Positions 42,601-49,339 of a stretch of DNA of 64,000 nucleotides are shown here, piece by piece. Numbering within the stretch: the stretch's first letter is position 1; every line of letters begins with the position of its first letter. The stretch is from Apostichopus japonicus (lineage: Eukaryota > Echinodermata > Holothuroidea > Aspidochirotida > Stichopodidae). Where the stretch lies: positions 25,081,989-25,145,988 of the forward strand of contig NC_092572.1 of NCBI RefSeq assembly GCF_037975245.1, written 5' to 3'. The notes under the pieces are model-generated. The model was given only the letters and a program-made list of their open reading frames with translations, was not told where the DNA came from and did no database searches. The translations under genes and the position numbers were made by a program.

Positions 42601-45465
42601 AGGTGTGTAACCGAACTTGCGTAGTGTTTAAGCTTTGAGGGTTATTCTTTAAGCTGTATAGACTGTTTAAGTGATGTAATGATTCTATGTCGGGAAATCC
42701 CCGTTAAGTTGTTTACTATGACGTAAGTAATCGTGCACCTGGCCTCTCGGTCTCCGGAAGTCTGGTGACTGCAACACTAAGGCGGTGCTCTTTGAAGTAG
42801 TAACTTTCTCACGCGCGTAAACTTAAGCCATTGTTCAGGCTAGTATAAAAGGAGCTGTTGGTACGTGCAGCGAGGGACTCTTTGCCAAAATATCACAAGA
42901 CGTCTACGTACGGTACGTTATCATATCATTTACTATTATCCAAGTTGGTAGGTTTCTAATACCACGGCACCGTGTATAACTGTTCTTAGATATTGTAAGC
43001 GCTCAGAATATTATTGGATACATTTGTGAGTTGTATAAATTGTTAGCAAACTGCACTATTGCACTGAGGGAGATTACGCCCAATTATTTAGGAGTAACGT
43101 TATTGACCGATTGTTATCATTTTACGTTATTCAGTAGCGCTCTGAACTACGTGACAATGTGTGTACTTTAGTAGAGATCAGTATTCTGCCGTGATTGTAT
43201 ATTTTTCAGTTAGTCCGTAAGTAGGAACATAAGTGAATAGCCTAGGTCAGATATCAGAAGATACGTTACTGCCATTTAGTCAATCGATTGGTTCTTAGTA
43301 TATTTGCATCTGTTAAAGGTATTGCAGACACCGTTTAGTTAACCCTATAGCTTTGAATCTGTTTACATATTTAGAACCTGCGTTTGGCGTTCCGTTTATC
43401 GCCGTGTTATACGTTGCGTTATACGCTGCGTGTGGCGCCGCGTTGGACGTTGCGTTGGACGTTGCGTTGGACGCCGCGTTTTACGTTGCGTTCCGCGCTG
43501 CGTTGGGCGCCGCGTTGTGCGTTGCGTTATACGCTGCGTGTGGCGCCGCGTTGGACGCTGCGTTGGGCGCTGCGTTTAGTGCCGTGTTCTGCGCTGCGTT
43601 TAGACGCCGCGTTTAGGAATTGCGTTAACCTTTACGTTATGCGTAATGCAAAGATAAGCACTAAGTAAGAACCTTTAATGAACCTAAGTGTAAGAACACG
43701 GAGGTCTGAATAAACGGTACCACTGTGCCACGGGCACTTTATCATCCTCTTCATTGTCATCTTTTTGTCGAGACTCTCTTCCGCCAACCCCAGTTTTAAA
43801 GACTGCCCCACCAGACAGGGAAGTGACGTTACAATACATTTGCATACGGTAAATAATCAAAATGGCTCAACTGCATTCCATTATAGCATTATCTACCTTT
43901 TTTTATCGATACTTGATGCATTTTATACTCCTTTATCTTGCTACTTTCAGATGCAAAACTCACCAAATATAATTTAATGTTTATATGAACAATTTTCATT
44001 TTATATTTGCATATTATTAATACTAACATTAAATCTCTCTCGGCGATTTGATTCTACTTTTAGTTTGAATAACAAAATCATTTTTAATCGATACTTTGGA
44101 GGAAATATCTTACTGAAGACAGGCTCCATTACTGTCTAGCTTGTATTAGCATAGGACTGTACTTCTCGAATTTCTATTTGCATATGAGTCCAAAGTCGAG
44201 TCTAACTTGGAATATAGGACTGAGATGTTCGTTTTCGTGAACCCTTTTGAACCGTCTGAGAGGTTAGATTGAACCATCAATAATTTAATCTGTGAGAGTC
44301 ATATGGTTTAGGTTAACATTCTCAATATTGCTGTAAAACCACTTTTTTGTTTTTCGAAAATGCTACAGAATTGGATGCTGATTTTAAGCCAAAATAAATT
44401 TTGATATGAATATTTTATACATTTCATAATACTTCTGTATACTACAATACAATATAAGTGTGTATGGCTTTTTATTCCGCGTAACAAGTTAGTGTTCATA
44501 TTTGATATCCCATAGGAGCCCATGTACTGAACTCGAACTACCTGCTGTGTACTCGGACGTTTGAGCTCGGACTAGTTAGACGCGGGCTTGCCTCTGAATC
44601 AGATCTACTCGATTGATTTTAAGCATGTCTGATATATCTCTCCAAAAGCATACAACTGTTTGAAGATCTAATAAGAAATTAACTGTTACTCTAAAATCTC
44701 ATGCAGGGCCTTTTCTTGAATTATTAACTGGTGGAAGAGGGGAGGGGTGGAATTCAACAAGATACCTTTGCTTCAGTAATAACACCAGATTCTTTAACGG
44801 GTATTTCTATTGTTTAGTGGTCAAAAGGGGACGGGTATCACTTTCGCATACTAACTGTTTTCTACATAGTAAACTATCATGAGCTCCAAGCACCAATAGG
44901 TTAGAAAGAGGAACCACTATTATATTTCTTTTTAACATTTCGTTAGACCTCGCATTGAGCCCAATTCCGAAAGCCTCAGTAATTTAAGATATAAATACTT
45001 TCCACACAGGGATTTTAAAATTCAACTATTTATAGCAGAGAGATAAATTTCTATGACATGTGATCGCAATGTGCATTTTTCTTTATTCTCTGTTTCTTTT
45101 CCGCACATTGTTGAGTTTTCAAGAATCCCCTTACGACCACCCTCTCCTATCTAGGTTCAAATGTATTTAGGGTTAAAAACAAGAGAACTCAAAACTAGTC
45201 AAGAAAAAAGAAGAAGGATACTTTGCTCTCATTTTTTCCTAATAAATCAGCCATATTTGTTTGGGACCAGACAGGAGGGGATATGGTGAACAAGATGGAT
45301 CTATCTAGTAACTTACAAAGAAAAAAGGGTTTTATTTCCAGATACATGAATAATCCGGGTCGTCATATCTGTTACATTGTCAAAACTATCACTCACCTGT
45401 TATCGAAAGCATTAGGAGAGTTCCAAACAATGTTACGGATACATCCATGACAAGACCAGTTCAGA
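27656..45465 (-). CDS. Gene A: Ig-transmembrane-NACHT-LRR receptor (spliced)
   Basis: Predicted type I membrane receptor of about 1180 residues, assembled from 14 exons whose phases all agree. Order: signal peptide (about residues 1-18), Ig1 (to 123), Ig2 and Ig3 (to 340), Ig4 (to 454), transmembrane helix (about 475-498), basic linker, NACHT ATPase with Walker A GDPGHGKST (about 623-631) and Walker B LLDGYDE, sensor TTRT, then a leucine-rich tail. NACHT proteins (NLRs) are normally cytosolic sensors that oligomerise on ATP binding; Ig ectodomains normally recognise extracellular ligands. Both in one chain implies membrane-anchored NLR signalling (inference). Intron 1 (about 10.2 kb) holds a full LTR retrotransposon in antisense. 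The first exon has a splice acceptor before the ATG, so a 5' UTR exon exists upstream. The C-terminus is the least certain part. Confidence 0.8.
28210..28235 (-). CDS. Gene A exon: probable penultimate exon
   Basis: 26 bp, phase 0 to 2, encoding VQEFRVEW plus two bases, between ACACACAG and GTAGGT. If spliced to the acceptor at 27660, the next codon is Arg followed at once by a TAG (27656-27658), ending the protein. An alternative is splicing from 28628 directly to an open stretch at 27383-27646 whose stop lies in a SINE. Confidence 0.4.
28628..28666 (-). CDS. Gene A exon: short charged exon
   Basis: 39 bp, phase 0 to 0, encoding ERYGKQAMTYEKE between TTTCAG and GTAAGT. After this exon the reading frame totals exactly 1171 codons. 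Confidence 0.55.
29008..29063 (-). CDS. Gene A exon: WIP motif exon
   Basis: 56 bp, phase 1 to 0, encoding LWIPIAKWFILDSTGQWN. A homologous exon lies at 20478-20533. The donor GTTAGT is somewhat weak. Confidence 0.65.
29338..29414 (-). CDS. Gene A exon: leucine-rich tail, part 2
   Basis: 77 bp, phase 2 to 1, encoding FECCLLPPSLQNSHLLNEIQ and INNIN. With the preceding exon it forms an LRR-like unit. A decayed copy is at 20653-20729. Confidence 0.75.
29647..29855 (-). CDS. Gene A exon: leucine-rich tail, part 1
   Basis: 209 bp, phase 0 to 2. The acceptor TTTTATGCAG begins IPVTCIQFENC; the end (LEGILEYSLTCDRLKNI) has LRR-like spacing and continues in the next exon. Confidence 0.75.
30073..31580 (-). 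CDS. Gene A exon: NACHT ATPase
   Basis: 1508 bp, phase 1 to 0. After IKRELVKQLRGTY, the pre-NACHT segment reads IKPIPFLSD...VNEVFVDGG, typical of NLRs. Walker A GDPGHGKST, then FAYDWC; Walker B VVVLLDGYDEYPD; sensor ILTTRTQ; then winged-helix and superhelical segments (VRFFHPLFCEWYAANYLAKY; FQYVYRFACG). All ATP-binding residues are present, so the domain looks active. The donor is GC (GAG then GCAAGT), the accepted GC-AG variant. Confidence 0.93.
31802..31850 (-). CDS. Gene A exon: short linker
   Basis: 49 bp, phase 0 to 1, encoding KFLLMNRIDPNTDQLE between a TTTCTAG acceptor and a GTAATG donor. It joins in frame to the NACHT exon. Confidence 0.65.
32121..32194 (-). CDS. Gene A exon: basic juxtamembrane linker
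   Basis: 74 bp, phase 1 to 0. A strong polypyrimidine tract and TGTAG acceptor precede codons for RNRKRQLTGQGVVDTLGRQ, ending NEQEE before GTAAGA. The basic start fits the cytosolic side of a membrane anchor. Confidence 0.7.
32605..32742 (-). CDS. Gene A exon: transmembrane helix
   Basis: 138 bp, phase 1 to 1. A short polar stalk ends in DRKRK, followed by about 24 hydrophobic residues (IFLAIGVPLIGLLIIVFFVM...). The basic residues before the helix are unusual for the outer face, but the next exon supplies RNRKR on the inner side. Donor GTAATG. Confidence 0.85.
33124..33465 (-). CDS. Gene A exon: Ig domain 4
   Basis: 342 bp, phase 1 to 1. It repeats the layout of domain 2 (C-x5-C-x10-C, then RPVV), with a second sheet Cys in IRFECKTYG, but the core Trp is replaced (RLKL). 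The acceptor AACCAG and donor GTACGT are both good. Confidence 0.8.
33861..34511 (-). CDS. Gene A exon: Ig domains 2 and 3
   Basis: 651 bp, phase 1 to 1, encoding two Ig domains without an intron between them. Domain 2 has C-x6-C-x11-C (QCSEKTRIC...TITC), then RPAVDIFW and a later LLLLVCKGS. Domain 3 has IHC, core W (YLVWTKF) and the canonical DGLYSC. Several N-x-S/T sites. The donor is GTAAGT. Confidence 0.85.
34839..35156 (-). CDS. Gene A exon: Ig domain 1 (one canonical Cys missing)
   Basis: 318 bp, phase 1 to 1, the usual phase class of Ig exons. V-type features: first-strand Cys (GIINCSF), core Trp (VYWYD), and D-x-E-x-N-F where D-x-G-x-Y is usual. The expected second Cys is Ala (NFTALLF), so the disulphide cannot form in the normal way. 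Acceptor ATTGCAG, donor GTAAGTAT. Confidence 0.8.
35221..36448 (+). repeat. 5' LTR
   Basis: 1228 bp. TATA box TATAAAAGG at 35459-35467, AATAAA at 36324-36329. A CpG-rich, 6/12-bp periodic tract occupies about 35990-36235. If transcription starts about 30 bp after the TATA box, the R region is over 800 bp, long for an LTR. Confidence 0.95.
35459..35467 (+). promoter_or_regulatory. TATA box of the 5' LTR
   Basis: TATAAAAGG, 239 bp into the LTR; the start site is expected near 35490. The same site in the 3' LTR is at 42844-42852 and could drive read-through towards gene B. Confidence 0.8.
36449..36468 (+). promoter_or_regulatory. Primer binding site, tRNA-Leu type
   Basis: Directly after the LTR comes TTGGTGGCAGCG then ATTGGGATT. 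TGGTGGCAGCG is complementary to the 3' end of eukaryotic tRNA-Leu (...CGCTGCCA plus CCA), and the following bases also match with one extra base. The tRNA identity rests on remembered tRNA-Leu ends. Confidence 0.75.
36521..37888 (+). CDS. gag: Gag polyprotein
   Basis: 455 residues from the first ATG after the primer site. The N-terminal 150 residues are charged and Gly/Arg-rich. The middle carries a capsid-like region (about 190-330: DYLVQFELIAELNGWDE..., LVDALEQRFGKRNQTEVF), typical of Ty3/Gypsy Gag. The C-terminus has one CCHC zinc knuckle, CWECGETGHFSRDC (about 422-435), for RNA packaging. The frame could extend upstream only with a non-ATG codon, so I chose this ATG. It ends three codons after a slippery heptamer used to reach pol. 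Confidence 0.93.
   Translation: MPGVNPFDDSLSSDRMAWALRGEEQPDESLSGWSEEGMLSWPAQWCRDRETAGRCPVGLDGYTEDGGRTSKGEGGPEREPFRGGRTWIPVASSVEQHQGFSAGVNSRGQRERRDSKRKDAPNSGPPALNSGNPFLGDMRPADERHFDGREPHVYGDGGETNIGKNNLLFAGADRRLPQMPIGNTHRAPPPTFDGSTPWKDYLVQFELIAELNGWDERCRSLQLAASLRGPAQAVLADLEPVRRRRFNLLVDALEQRFGKRNQTEVFKAILRNRSRNPTETLPELAHDIKRLLSRAYPDASLEMKETLAKDFFIDALGDSDIKWKVYQARPRCLEDAVTIAVELEAFGLAESKKSSSRKLAVRTVGEKVEPKMKPEVGDELAKTLMTALEKGFQTLTQQLSQLQTSRLNGPGGYRRKMNDGKCWECGETGHFSRDCPERKKGQTFPREYKRQGNEQ
37873..37915 (+). promoter_or_regulatory. Probable -1 ribosomal frameshift signal between gag and pol
   Basis: The heptamer GGGAAAC (37873-37879) lies in the gag frame as G GGA AAC, the X XXY YYZ pattern. After a 6-nt spacer comes a stem TAGCCAG (37886-37892) pairing with CTGGCTA (37909-37915), 16-nt loop. 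The gag stop is within the stem. The pol frame is open from 37816 and is -1 to gag, so a slip here gives Gag-Pol. Confidence 0.8.
37879..41718 (+). CDS. pol: Pol polyprotein (protease, RT, RNase H, integrase)
   Basis: About 1280 codons, reached by -1 frameshift; there is no ATG near the 5' end. Protease: FLVDTGANITLIS (nt 38023 on). Reverse transcriptase: KKDGSTRFCVDYRKLN, then the catalytic YLDDVIVYG (about nt 39346-39372). RNase H: DTDACDVGIGAVL, RKELLAVV, LRTDHAALRWL. Integrase: H-x3-H type zinc finger (HNHRLSGH...CKNCDTC), catalytic D (AMDIMGPLP), D (IHTDQGRKF) and E (MVERFNRTLEAML); a GPY/F-like segment (RPWVGPGKVLKKL) follows. All catalytic residues are present and there is no internal stop, so the element may be active. 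Confidence 0.95.
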   Translation, partial: RAVASLEGQRLASSNDTPTKITLKSRALSVGQNGLYVTGRLEGVQVNFLVDTGANITLISPEVYMTLPEQGRPALTDASLEMNVADGRPLVFHGRGYFQLEISGVKVKHEIWVANIDTDGLLGYKFLQMYNCTIDAGKGQLTIGCERQQDNKEKPREGCCRVALGETVVVAPESERVVTGRLTEEERYRGPAVTEYSERFLKRHGLMLARVVVDTSEEDVPLRLLNPSAMPVTIYKGTMVGSCHAVNVIDDNTDRISGCRSVSESSGSRRSSGATRRMELAEHVRDLAERSCCNLDTAQREHVKEMLAEFADVFAKSPEDLGRTNLAKHRIDIGNAKPIRQAARRLPIHQKAEAQKEINRMLREDIIEPSSSSWSSPVVLVKKKDGSTRFCVDYRKLNAVTTKDCYPLPRIDDSLDTLAGSRWFSTLDLASGYWQVEMEEGDRPKTAFVTYSGFYQFKVLPFGLCNAPATFERLMERVLKGLQWQTCLLYLDDVIVYGETFEKALLRLTEVLGKLRDAGLKLSPKKCNLFQNQVTYLGHIVSQDGILPDKDKTQAVTDWPTPSSTTQVRSFVGLCSYYRRFIQGFAEICSPLHKLTEKNVKFRWTKNCERAFQKLKRALTSAPVLAYPIDDETFILDTDACDVGIGAVLSQRQPGKQCERVIAYFSRSLSKTERRYCVTRKELLAVVASVKHFHHYLYGRKFLLRTDHAALRWLTNFRNPEGQVARWLETFMTYDCEIQHRPGKQHGNADGLSRRPCEDCTYCERVEAREQVGVKEQLSDITAPGLYTLTGKEEDNVIENPETNSELGTPPEEKTNSWIRTRTNKEWRDIQVRDKDVGLIVLWKQIQNSRPTWEQVASESPTLRNYWTQWDRLQLRDGVLHRCFESGTGATQLWQLIVPQELQEEILENAHNHRLSGHLMGRKTLGRIRDHFYWSGYRRAVEKWCKNCDTCASRKGPMKRPKGKMKQYISGEPLQRCAMDIMGPLPVSDRGNKYVLVIADYFSKWTEAYAMPDMEAGTVANILVEEFFCRFGIPGEIHTDQGRKFESQLFQQMCKLLDVKKTRTTPFHPQSDGMVERFNRTLEAMLSTVVSENQKDWDSWLPFVMMAYRSAEHESTGYSPAELLLGRQVILPLQFHLPKTPDETTKSLNQYVEELERRLRTVHENARKHLKMASNKQKRLHDRRAFCHTYQDGDLIWLLNTTRKKGISPKLQRPWVGPGKVLKKLTDVLYRVKMGPRMRPKVVHHDRLKAYTGDDPPLWILKREPEMETKIVSTMSKLS
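41713..41746 (+). promoter_or_regulatory. Strong splice acceptor before the third ORF
   Basis: A branch-like TCCTAAT, a long run of T and C, and TTTTTCAG end at 41746, three bases before the ATG of the zinc-finger ORF. This suggests a spliced subgenomic message, as used for env genes. Possible donors lie in the leader and in gag (GTAAGA at 37008). Confidence 0.55.
41750..42421 (+). CDS. Accessory two-zinc-finger protein of the retrotransposon
   Basis: 223 residues. Two C2H2 fingers near the N-terminus: CTGCSKKF...HYKEKH (about 13-32) and CQHCDYSS...HTASRH (about 44-63), each C-x2-C-x12-H-x4-H. The rest is a basic, Ser/Pro-rich linker (KRQSNGVKTPPKVKRRE) and a folded-looking C-terminus (RVTTNVFPDGRIKVVVERF). 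It sits where an env gene would be but has no signal peptide or membrane segment. A nucleic-acid-binding role (regulation or targeting) is inferred. Confidence 0.8.
   Translation: MEKDKFEVQYCCTGCSKKFSKRVDLENHYKEKHERPRRQFTCQHCDYSSDRRFDITRHTASRHTENAKPKDPCTVSTETYELESGHGSRKRQSNGVKTPPKVKRRENSWPSLDSLLGSPIKDIGGPNDGKDKREGKDRPSPPPTPRTTPAKKKNCEKTSPVITNPLAKQSNRQSPRSALSIIGEDKVDLEDDSKLEQRVTTNVFPDGRIKVVVERFQRNDAWN
42593..42605 (+). promoter_or_regulatory. Polypurine tract
   Basis: AAGGTGGGAGGTG directly before the 3' LTR is the expected plus-strand primer; two T residues interrupt it. Confidence 0.6.
42606..43833 (+). repeat. 3' LTR
   Basis: 1228 bp, same length as the 5' LTR at a constant offset of 7385, and I found no difference by reading. 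AATAAA at 43709-43714. The same CpG-rich periodic tract is at about 43375-43620. Confidence 0.95.
43838..45396. other. Intron 1 of gene A, distal part
   Basis: AT-rich, with no exon that I could identify. It lies between the retrotransposon and the signal-peptide exon. Confidence 0.5.
45397..45465 (-). CDS. Gene A exon: 5' UTR end and signal peptide
   Basis: Minus strand. An acceptor (...TTTTTCAG) at 45467-45466 precedes 17 nt of leader and the ATG at 45448. It encodes MDVSVTLFGTLLMLSIT, a short hydrophobic signal peptide, then a phase-1 GTGAGT donor. Phase 1 matches the first Ig exon, whose acceptor at 35157 completes a Gly codon. The intervening intron contains the retrotransposon. Confidence 0.75.
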
Positions 45466-45509
45466 CTGAAAAATGAAAAACAGTAAGCCCTGCAAATTCG
45501 TAAAGTAAG

Positions 45510-45510
<1 letters not shown>

Positions 45511-45562
<52 letters not shown>

Positions 45563-45575
45563 TATATATATATGT
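45511..45575. repeat. (TA)n microsatellite
   Basis: About 65 bp of TA, just upstream of the gene A signal-peptide exon. Confidence 0.9.
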
Positions 45576-48487
45576 ATGGATTAACATAGCTGCTTTGAAG
45601 ACAATCAATTTGTATTTAGTCGAGATGCCAATGGAATCAAATTCCTGTACCTATAAAGCACATTGTACAACACTTAACATTTAGAGGTGATCAAAACATT
45701 TTGGAACAGAACAAGTTAAGTCTTATATTCGTTATACTACTTCGGTACTCAAAGTTGGTGCTAAAGTAATCACTTTTCAACGCTCAAAGTATACTTGCAG
45801 GTACGTTTGTTTTCCAATTGTTATGCAAGTATAGAAGGTATCGTATGAAGTGTATAGCTGCTATCAATCGAGAATATGACATAATTCTACAACATTGTGC
45901 CCAGTTTACGAGTTTGACCGGATATTAACAAGTTATCCTGTTTAACAAAATAACATGCTTATAAAGAGTGACAAGTCCTTTTGTTTCTATATTTCTTTCA
46001 ACATAAGTTATGACAAATTGCATTTAGATTGCCTTGATGTTTTACTCTAATGAGATATTAATGAAATAATAAAACATCAACTTTATCGTGTCAATTACTG
46101 TGAAGTCATAATAGGATGAACCGTCTCAACCAGAAGTTGTTCCTATTGAATTGAAGGAGCTTACTAAACTACAGAATTGCATTACAGGATTGATTATTAC
46201 ACAAAATGAATGAACTACTAACCGTTTACGTTATTGCGATGGATAAGTCCTTTACTAAACAATGATATCAGAATACGTCTTTCGCCTGAAAATCCACTAC
46301 AAACTTAAAAGAGATAAACATAGAAGAAACCAGAATGTGTTGCCTGGTAAATGGCGCCAAGTTTACAGCAGTTCAGTTGCGTGATTAACTCAGCTCACTG
46401 TTGAACCTTGATCTTTGAGATAAAATTACATATTGGAAATATATCTCAGCAATGCTTGTGCCTGTAACTTATGGATGACTATGTACACATGGCGACTGAT
46501 AACATCAAATACAAGAAGGCAAAGAGCAATCTGTTCTTAAAAAAAGGTTCACGCACTTTTAAACTAGTCCCTTTTAATCTTTGCAAATACCTGTCACCCC
46601 AAGCATCATAAAGGCTTTCATTTAAAATATCTTTAAATCATGACAAACGTTTAGTAGTGAGTCGTCGTATTATTGCATCATTTATCAGGATGTTTAACTA
46701 TCATCAAGGATGAATTTCATGGAATACAAGTCGTTCATCTGTCCTGCTTATTACTTACGATCTTAGGCCATATATTTGAGAAAATCAAATTGAAATTCTT
46801 CAACCAACTCATCGACATAGCTCCTATATGTTTGCAATGAATTGAAAAAAAATCATTTTAGTAAAAAGAAATTCAGCCCTCTGAGTGTCTATAACCTTAA
46901 GCATAGACCCAGGCTCCTATTCGAACATATGCTACTAAAGTCTCATAGACTGAGTATGGCATTCACTCCCATCATACAATACGCGCTAGTTTAACTGCAT
47001 AAATGGCAATGGGACTTGTATTGCTAAGGAACCTGTTGTCTACTTCTCACGTCTATGCAACTTTTTGTACAATCCTGATATATGCTGCGTGCGTTCCAGC
47101 AGCTGATACCAGGATTGTATGAAGAAAAAAAAATAATCAAAATGGCAGTTTTGGAACTGAAAAGTAGCTAGAGTCCTTTGTTCACGTAGTTTCACCAGGA
47201 ACGTGGTAGCTATGAGTTCGGGACATAATTTGTTTATGACGTACACATTCAATGAGTAATATAAGAGTTGAGTGCTACAAGGGAGCACTTCACGTGACCC
47301 TTCGTGGTTGGTACGTTTTGTTGTTGTTTTATTTTGGCGCGTCTCGTCATTGCCGTAGTCGGTACAGTTAATTTGTACGCCGATGTTAGTGATCCCATTA
47401 TTGAATGACTGAATCAAGTTATTATATGTAACGTTCATTTTCCGCAGTAAACATTGCTTAACACGCGAGGACGTTCCATTGACGTAAATGGTGATGAGGA
47501 TCATGTGTTTTACATGTGTCTTAATTGTATATATTATACATACATTATCACAGTACGATCTAAACATAGACATTTCAGCAGGTCTTATTGCAAGAATATG
47601 TTGACCGAAATTTTTGAACGATCTATTAGCCAATTTGTTCAGAGATCGAGTTGAGTATTGTTCAAAGCAATATATCAGTAGTAAGGCAAGAGTATAATGT
47701 AAATTAGCTGAATAGTAGCCCAAGAAAGTTAAAATAGTTTGAATAGCCTCTTCTCCAATGTACCATGTCTCATTTACAACTAAACATCTTTACTACGGAA
47801 AGTCATATTCTCCTGAGCTTGCGACATCTCATTCAAGCCCATCTTTATCTTATAAAAGTAAGTATTATCTAGGAGATGCTATTAATGAGCAACTCCACCC
47901 TTAAAGCCACCTTTTCAAATTAATGTCTAAGCCAACATCAATACATATTAGTAGAAAAAAATAGTTGCAGTAATCCTTTTGTTTATGAACTTTGAAGGTG
48001 AGGATGTTAATCGGCTACTAAAATTCACTTATACATTAATCGATTAACTCCCCACTTTCCATCAACATGTTGCGAAAATGGTTAACTCTTCAATTTGTTT
48101 CCATAACATCGAGATTTTTAATGGAGATACAATTGTAAGGGAGCGCTTTGTGTTGAGAAAAAAGCTGGGTTGAATCAAAAGTAAACGCAAAAGAGTCCAA
48201 ACTAACAGTACATTGAACGTTTATGCTTTGTCTTTCACTGAAATTGTGTGCATTGGTTTGTTTCTATCTAAATTGATCCAACTCTTTGTTTTCGAGGGAA
48301 GCGAAAGTATATTCAAATCAGGAAGTATATGTCGACATAAAAGAGTACAAACATCAAGTTCATCACATGCTGTTCTGTAAGGTTCATTTTCTCAAAACTC
48401 AGGAGATGATACATCAATTTAAATAAATTTTCCTTACTGGAGGGGGCTTATTTGAGAAATGCGAATAGCAACTGGCACCTGGATTTA
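45576..48487. other. Intergenic region between divergent genes A and B
   Basis: About 2.9 kb between two Ig genes read in opposite directions. It must hold the upstream non-coding exon and promoter of gene A and the promoter of gene B. No TATA box or other site stands out. One orphan open frame lies on the minus strand (next entry). Confidence 0.45.
47040..47573 (-). CDS. Orphan open frame, 177 codons
   Basis: Open from an ATG at 47573 (the frame extends upstream to 47723 without an ATG). Several N-x-S/T sites, a few Cys, and a Phe-rich patch encoded by an A/T run. No domain recognised and no flanking splice signals that help. Unusually long for AT-rich DNA by chance, but it may be a decayed repeat. 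Confidence 0.2.
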   Translation of the reverse strand: MSMFRSYCDNVCIIYTIKTHVKHMILITIYVNGTSSRVKQCLLRKMNVTYNNLIQSFNNGITNIGVQINCTDYGNDETRQNKTTTKRTNHEGSREVLPCSTQLLYYSLNVYVINKLCPELIATTFLVKLREQRTLATFQFQNCHFDYFFFFIQSWYQLLERTQHISGLYKKLHRREK

Positions 48488-48532
48488 ATGCATAGAACAA
48501 CTCTCTCTACATATATATTCTATACGAGGAAA

Positions 48533-48857
48533 ATGTGGGTAGCTTTCAATTTGCTAACAATGACCACCATCTGCTACATAAGTAAGTCAGCAGCCACACA
48601 ACAGCCAGATTTCATCCTTCTCAACAGTAATTTAACCCTGCCGTGTCATGAGCTTTCAACCGGTGACAAACAGTGGAAACACGGAGAGAATGTTCTATTC
48701 TATAATAAAGCAATCTTGGATATAAATCTTGACCCACGAGTAAGCCTTGGAGATGATTACTCTTTGTCCATATCGAAGGTATCCCTATCGCACGAAGGGT
48801 CTTACCAGTGCCTTCAGGGGACACACACAATTGCTCAGTATGCACTGAGTGTGCAAG
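48533..48857 (+). CDS. Gene B exon: signal peptide and Ig domain
   Basis: From the ATG at 48533: MWVAFNLLTMTTICYIS is a signal peptide (an in-frame ATG at 48488 would add 15 residues). A V-type Ig domain follows: LTLPC, core W in KQWKHGE, then LSISKVSLSHEGSYQC with the canonical E-G-S-Y-x-C. The exon ends in phase 1 before GTTTGT, a weak donor. Unlike gene A, signal peptide and Ig domain share one exon. I could not find a transmembrane exon, so it may be secreted, incomplete or decaying. Confidence 0.6.
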
Positions 48858-49339
48858 GTTTGTGTTGTAAACTTTTTTCACATACTTTACCGATTATTCT
48901 TTGTTGAACTATGATTAGCGTCCAATTGTCTGGATATATAGTCGACGTTCGAAAACACTTCAATCAACTGCATATATGGTAGCTTAAACATTAGTTTATG
49001 TTTATAATATGCATATTGTATTCCCAAAGAAACCATGGTTCATCATGCATTGCCCATTAATTGCAAATTTCTCTTCAAATTAGAAAGTGTTACAATTGGA
49101 TGACTTTGTTATGTATATTGGTCGTAAACTGAAAATACAAGCAAATCCATCATAGTATCCCCTACTTTATGTATTCTATTTGCAATTGATGAAAACGCGT
49201 CTTCAAAAAAAAAATAATAATAGTTCAAAGAATGAAGATATATTGCGTCTGCTCTGAGGAAATACTGCGAAACTTATATGGCAAGTAATTAATGTAGTTT
49301 CTAGACATTTGGAGAGTGTTTTGATGAATATGAATGGGA

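Larger units (their letters stand above)
35221..43833 (+). mobile_element. Complete Ty3/Gypsy LTR retrotransposon
   Basis: 8613 bp: two 1228-bp LTRs that look identical by eye, beginning TGTAAC and ending GTTACA, flanked by a 4-bp duplication ATAC (35217-35220 and 43834-43837). Gene order gag, then protease, RT, RNase H and integrase in one pol frame, then a zinc-finger ORF; integrase after RNase H defines the Ty3/Gypsy order. All coding frames are open. Codon usage is much less AT-rich than the surrounding DNA. It is inserted in intron 1 of gene A, opposite to that gene. No envelope-like protein is present. Confidence 0.95.
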
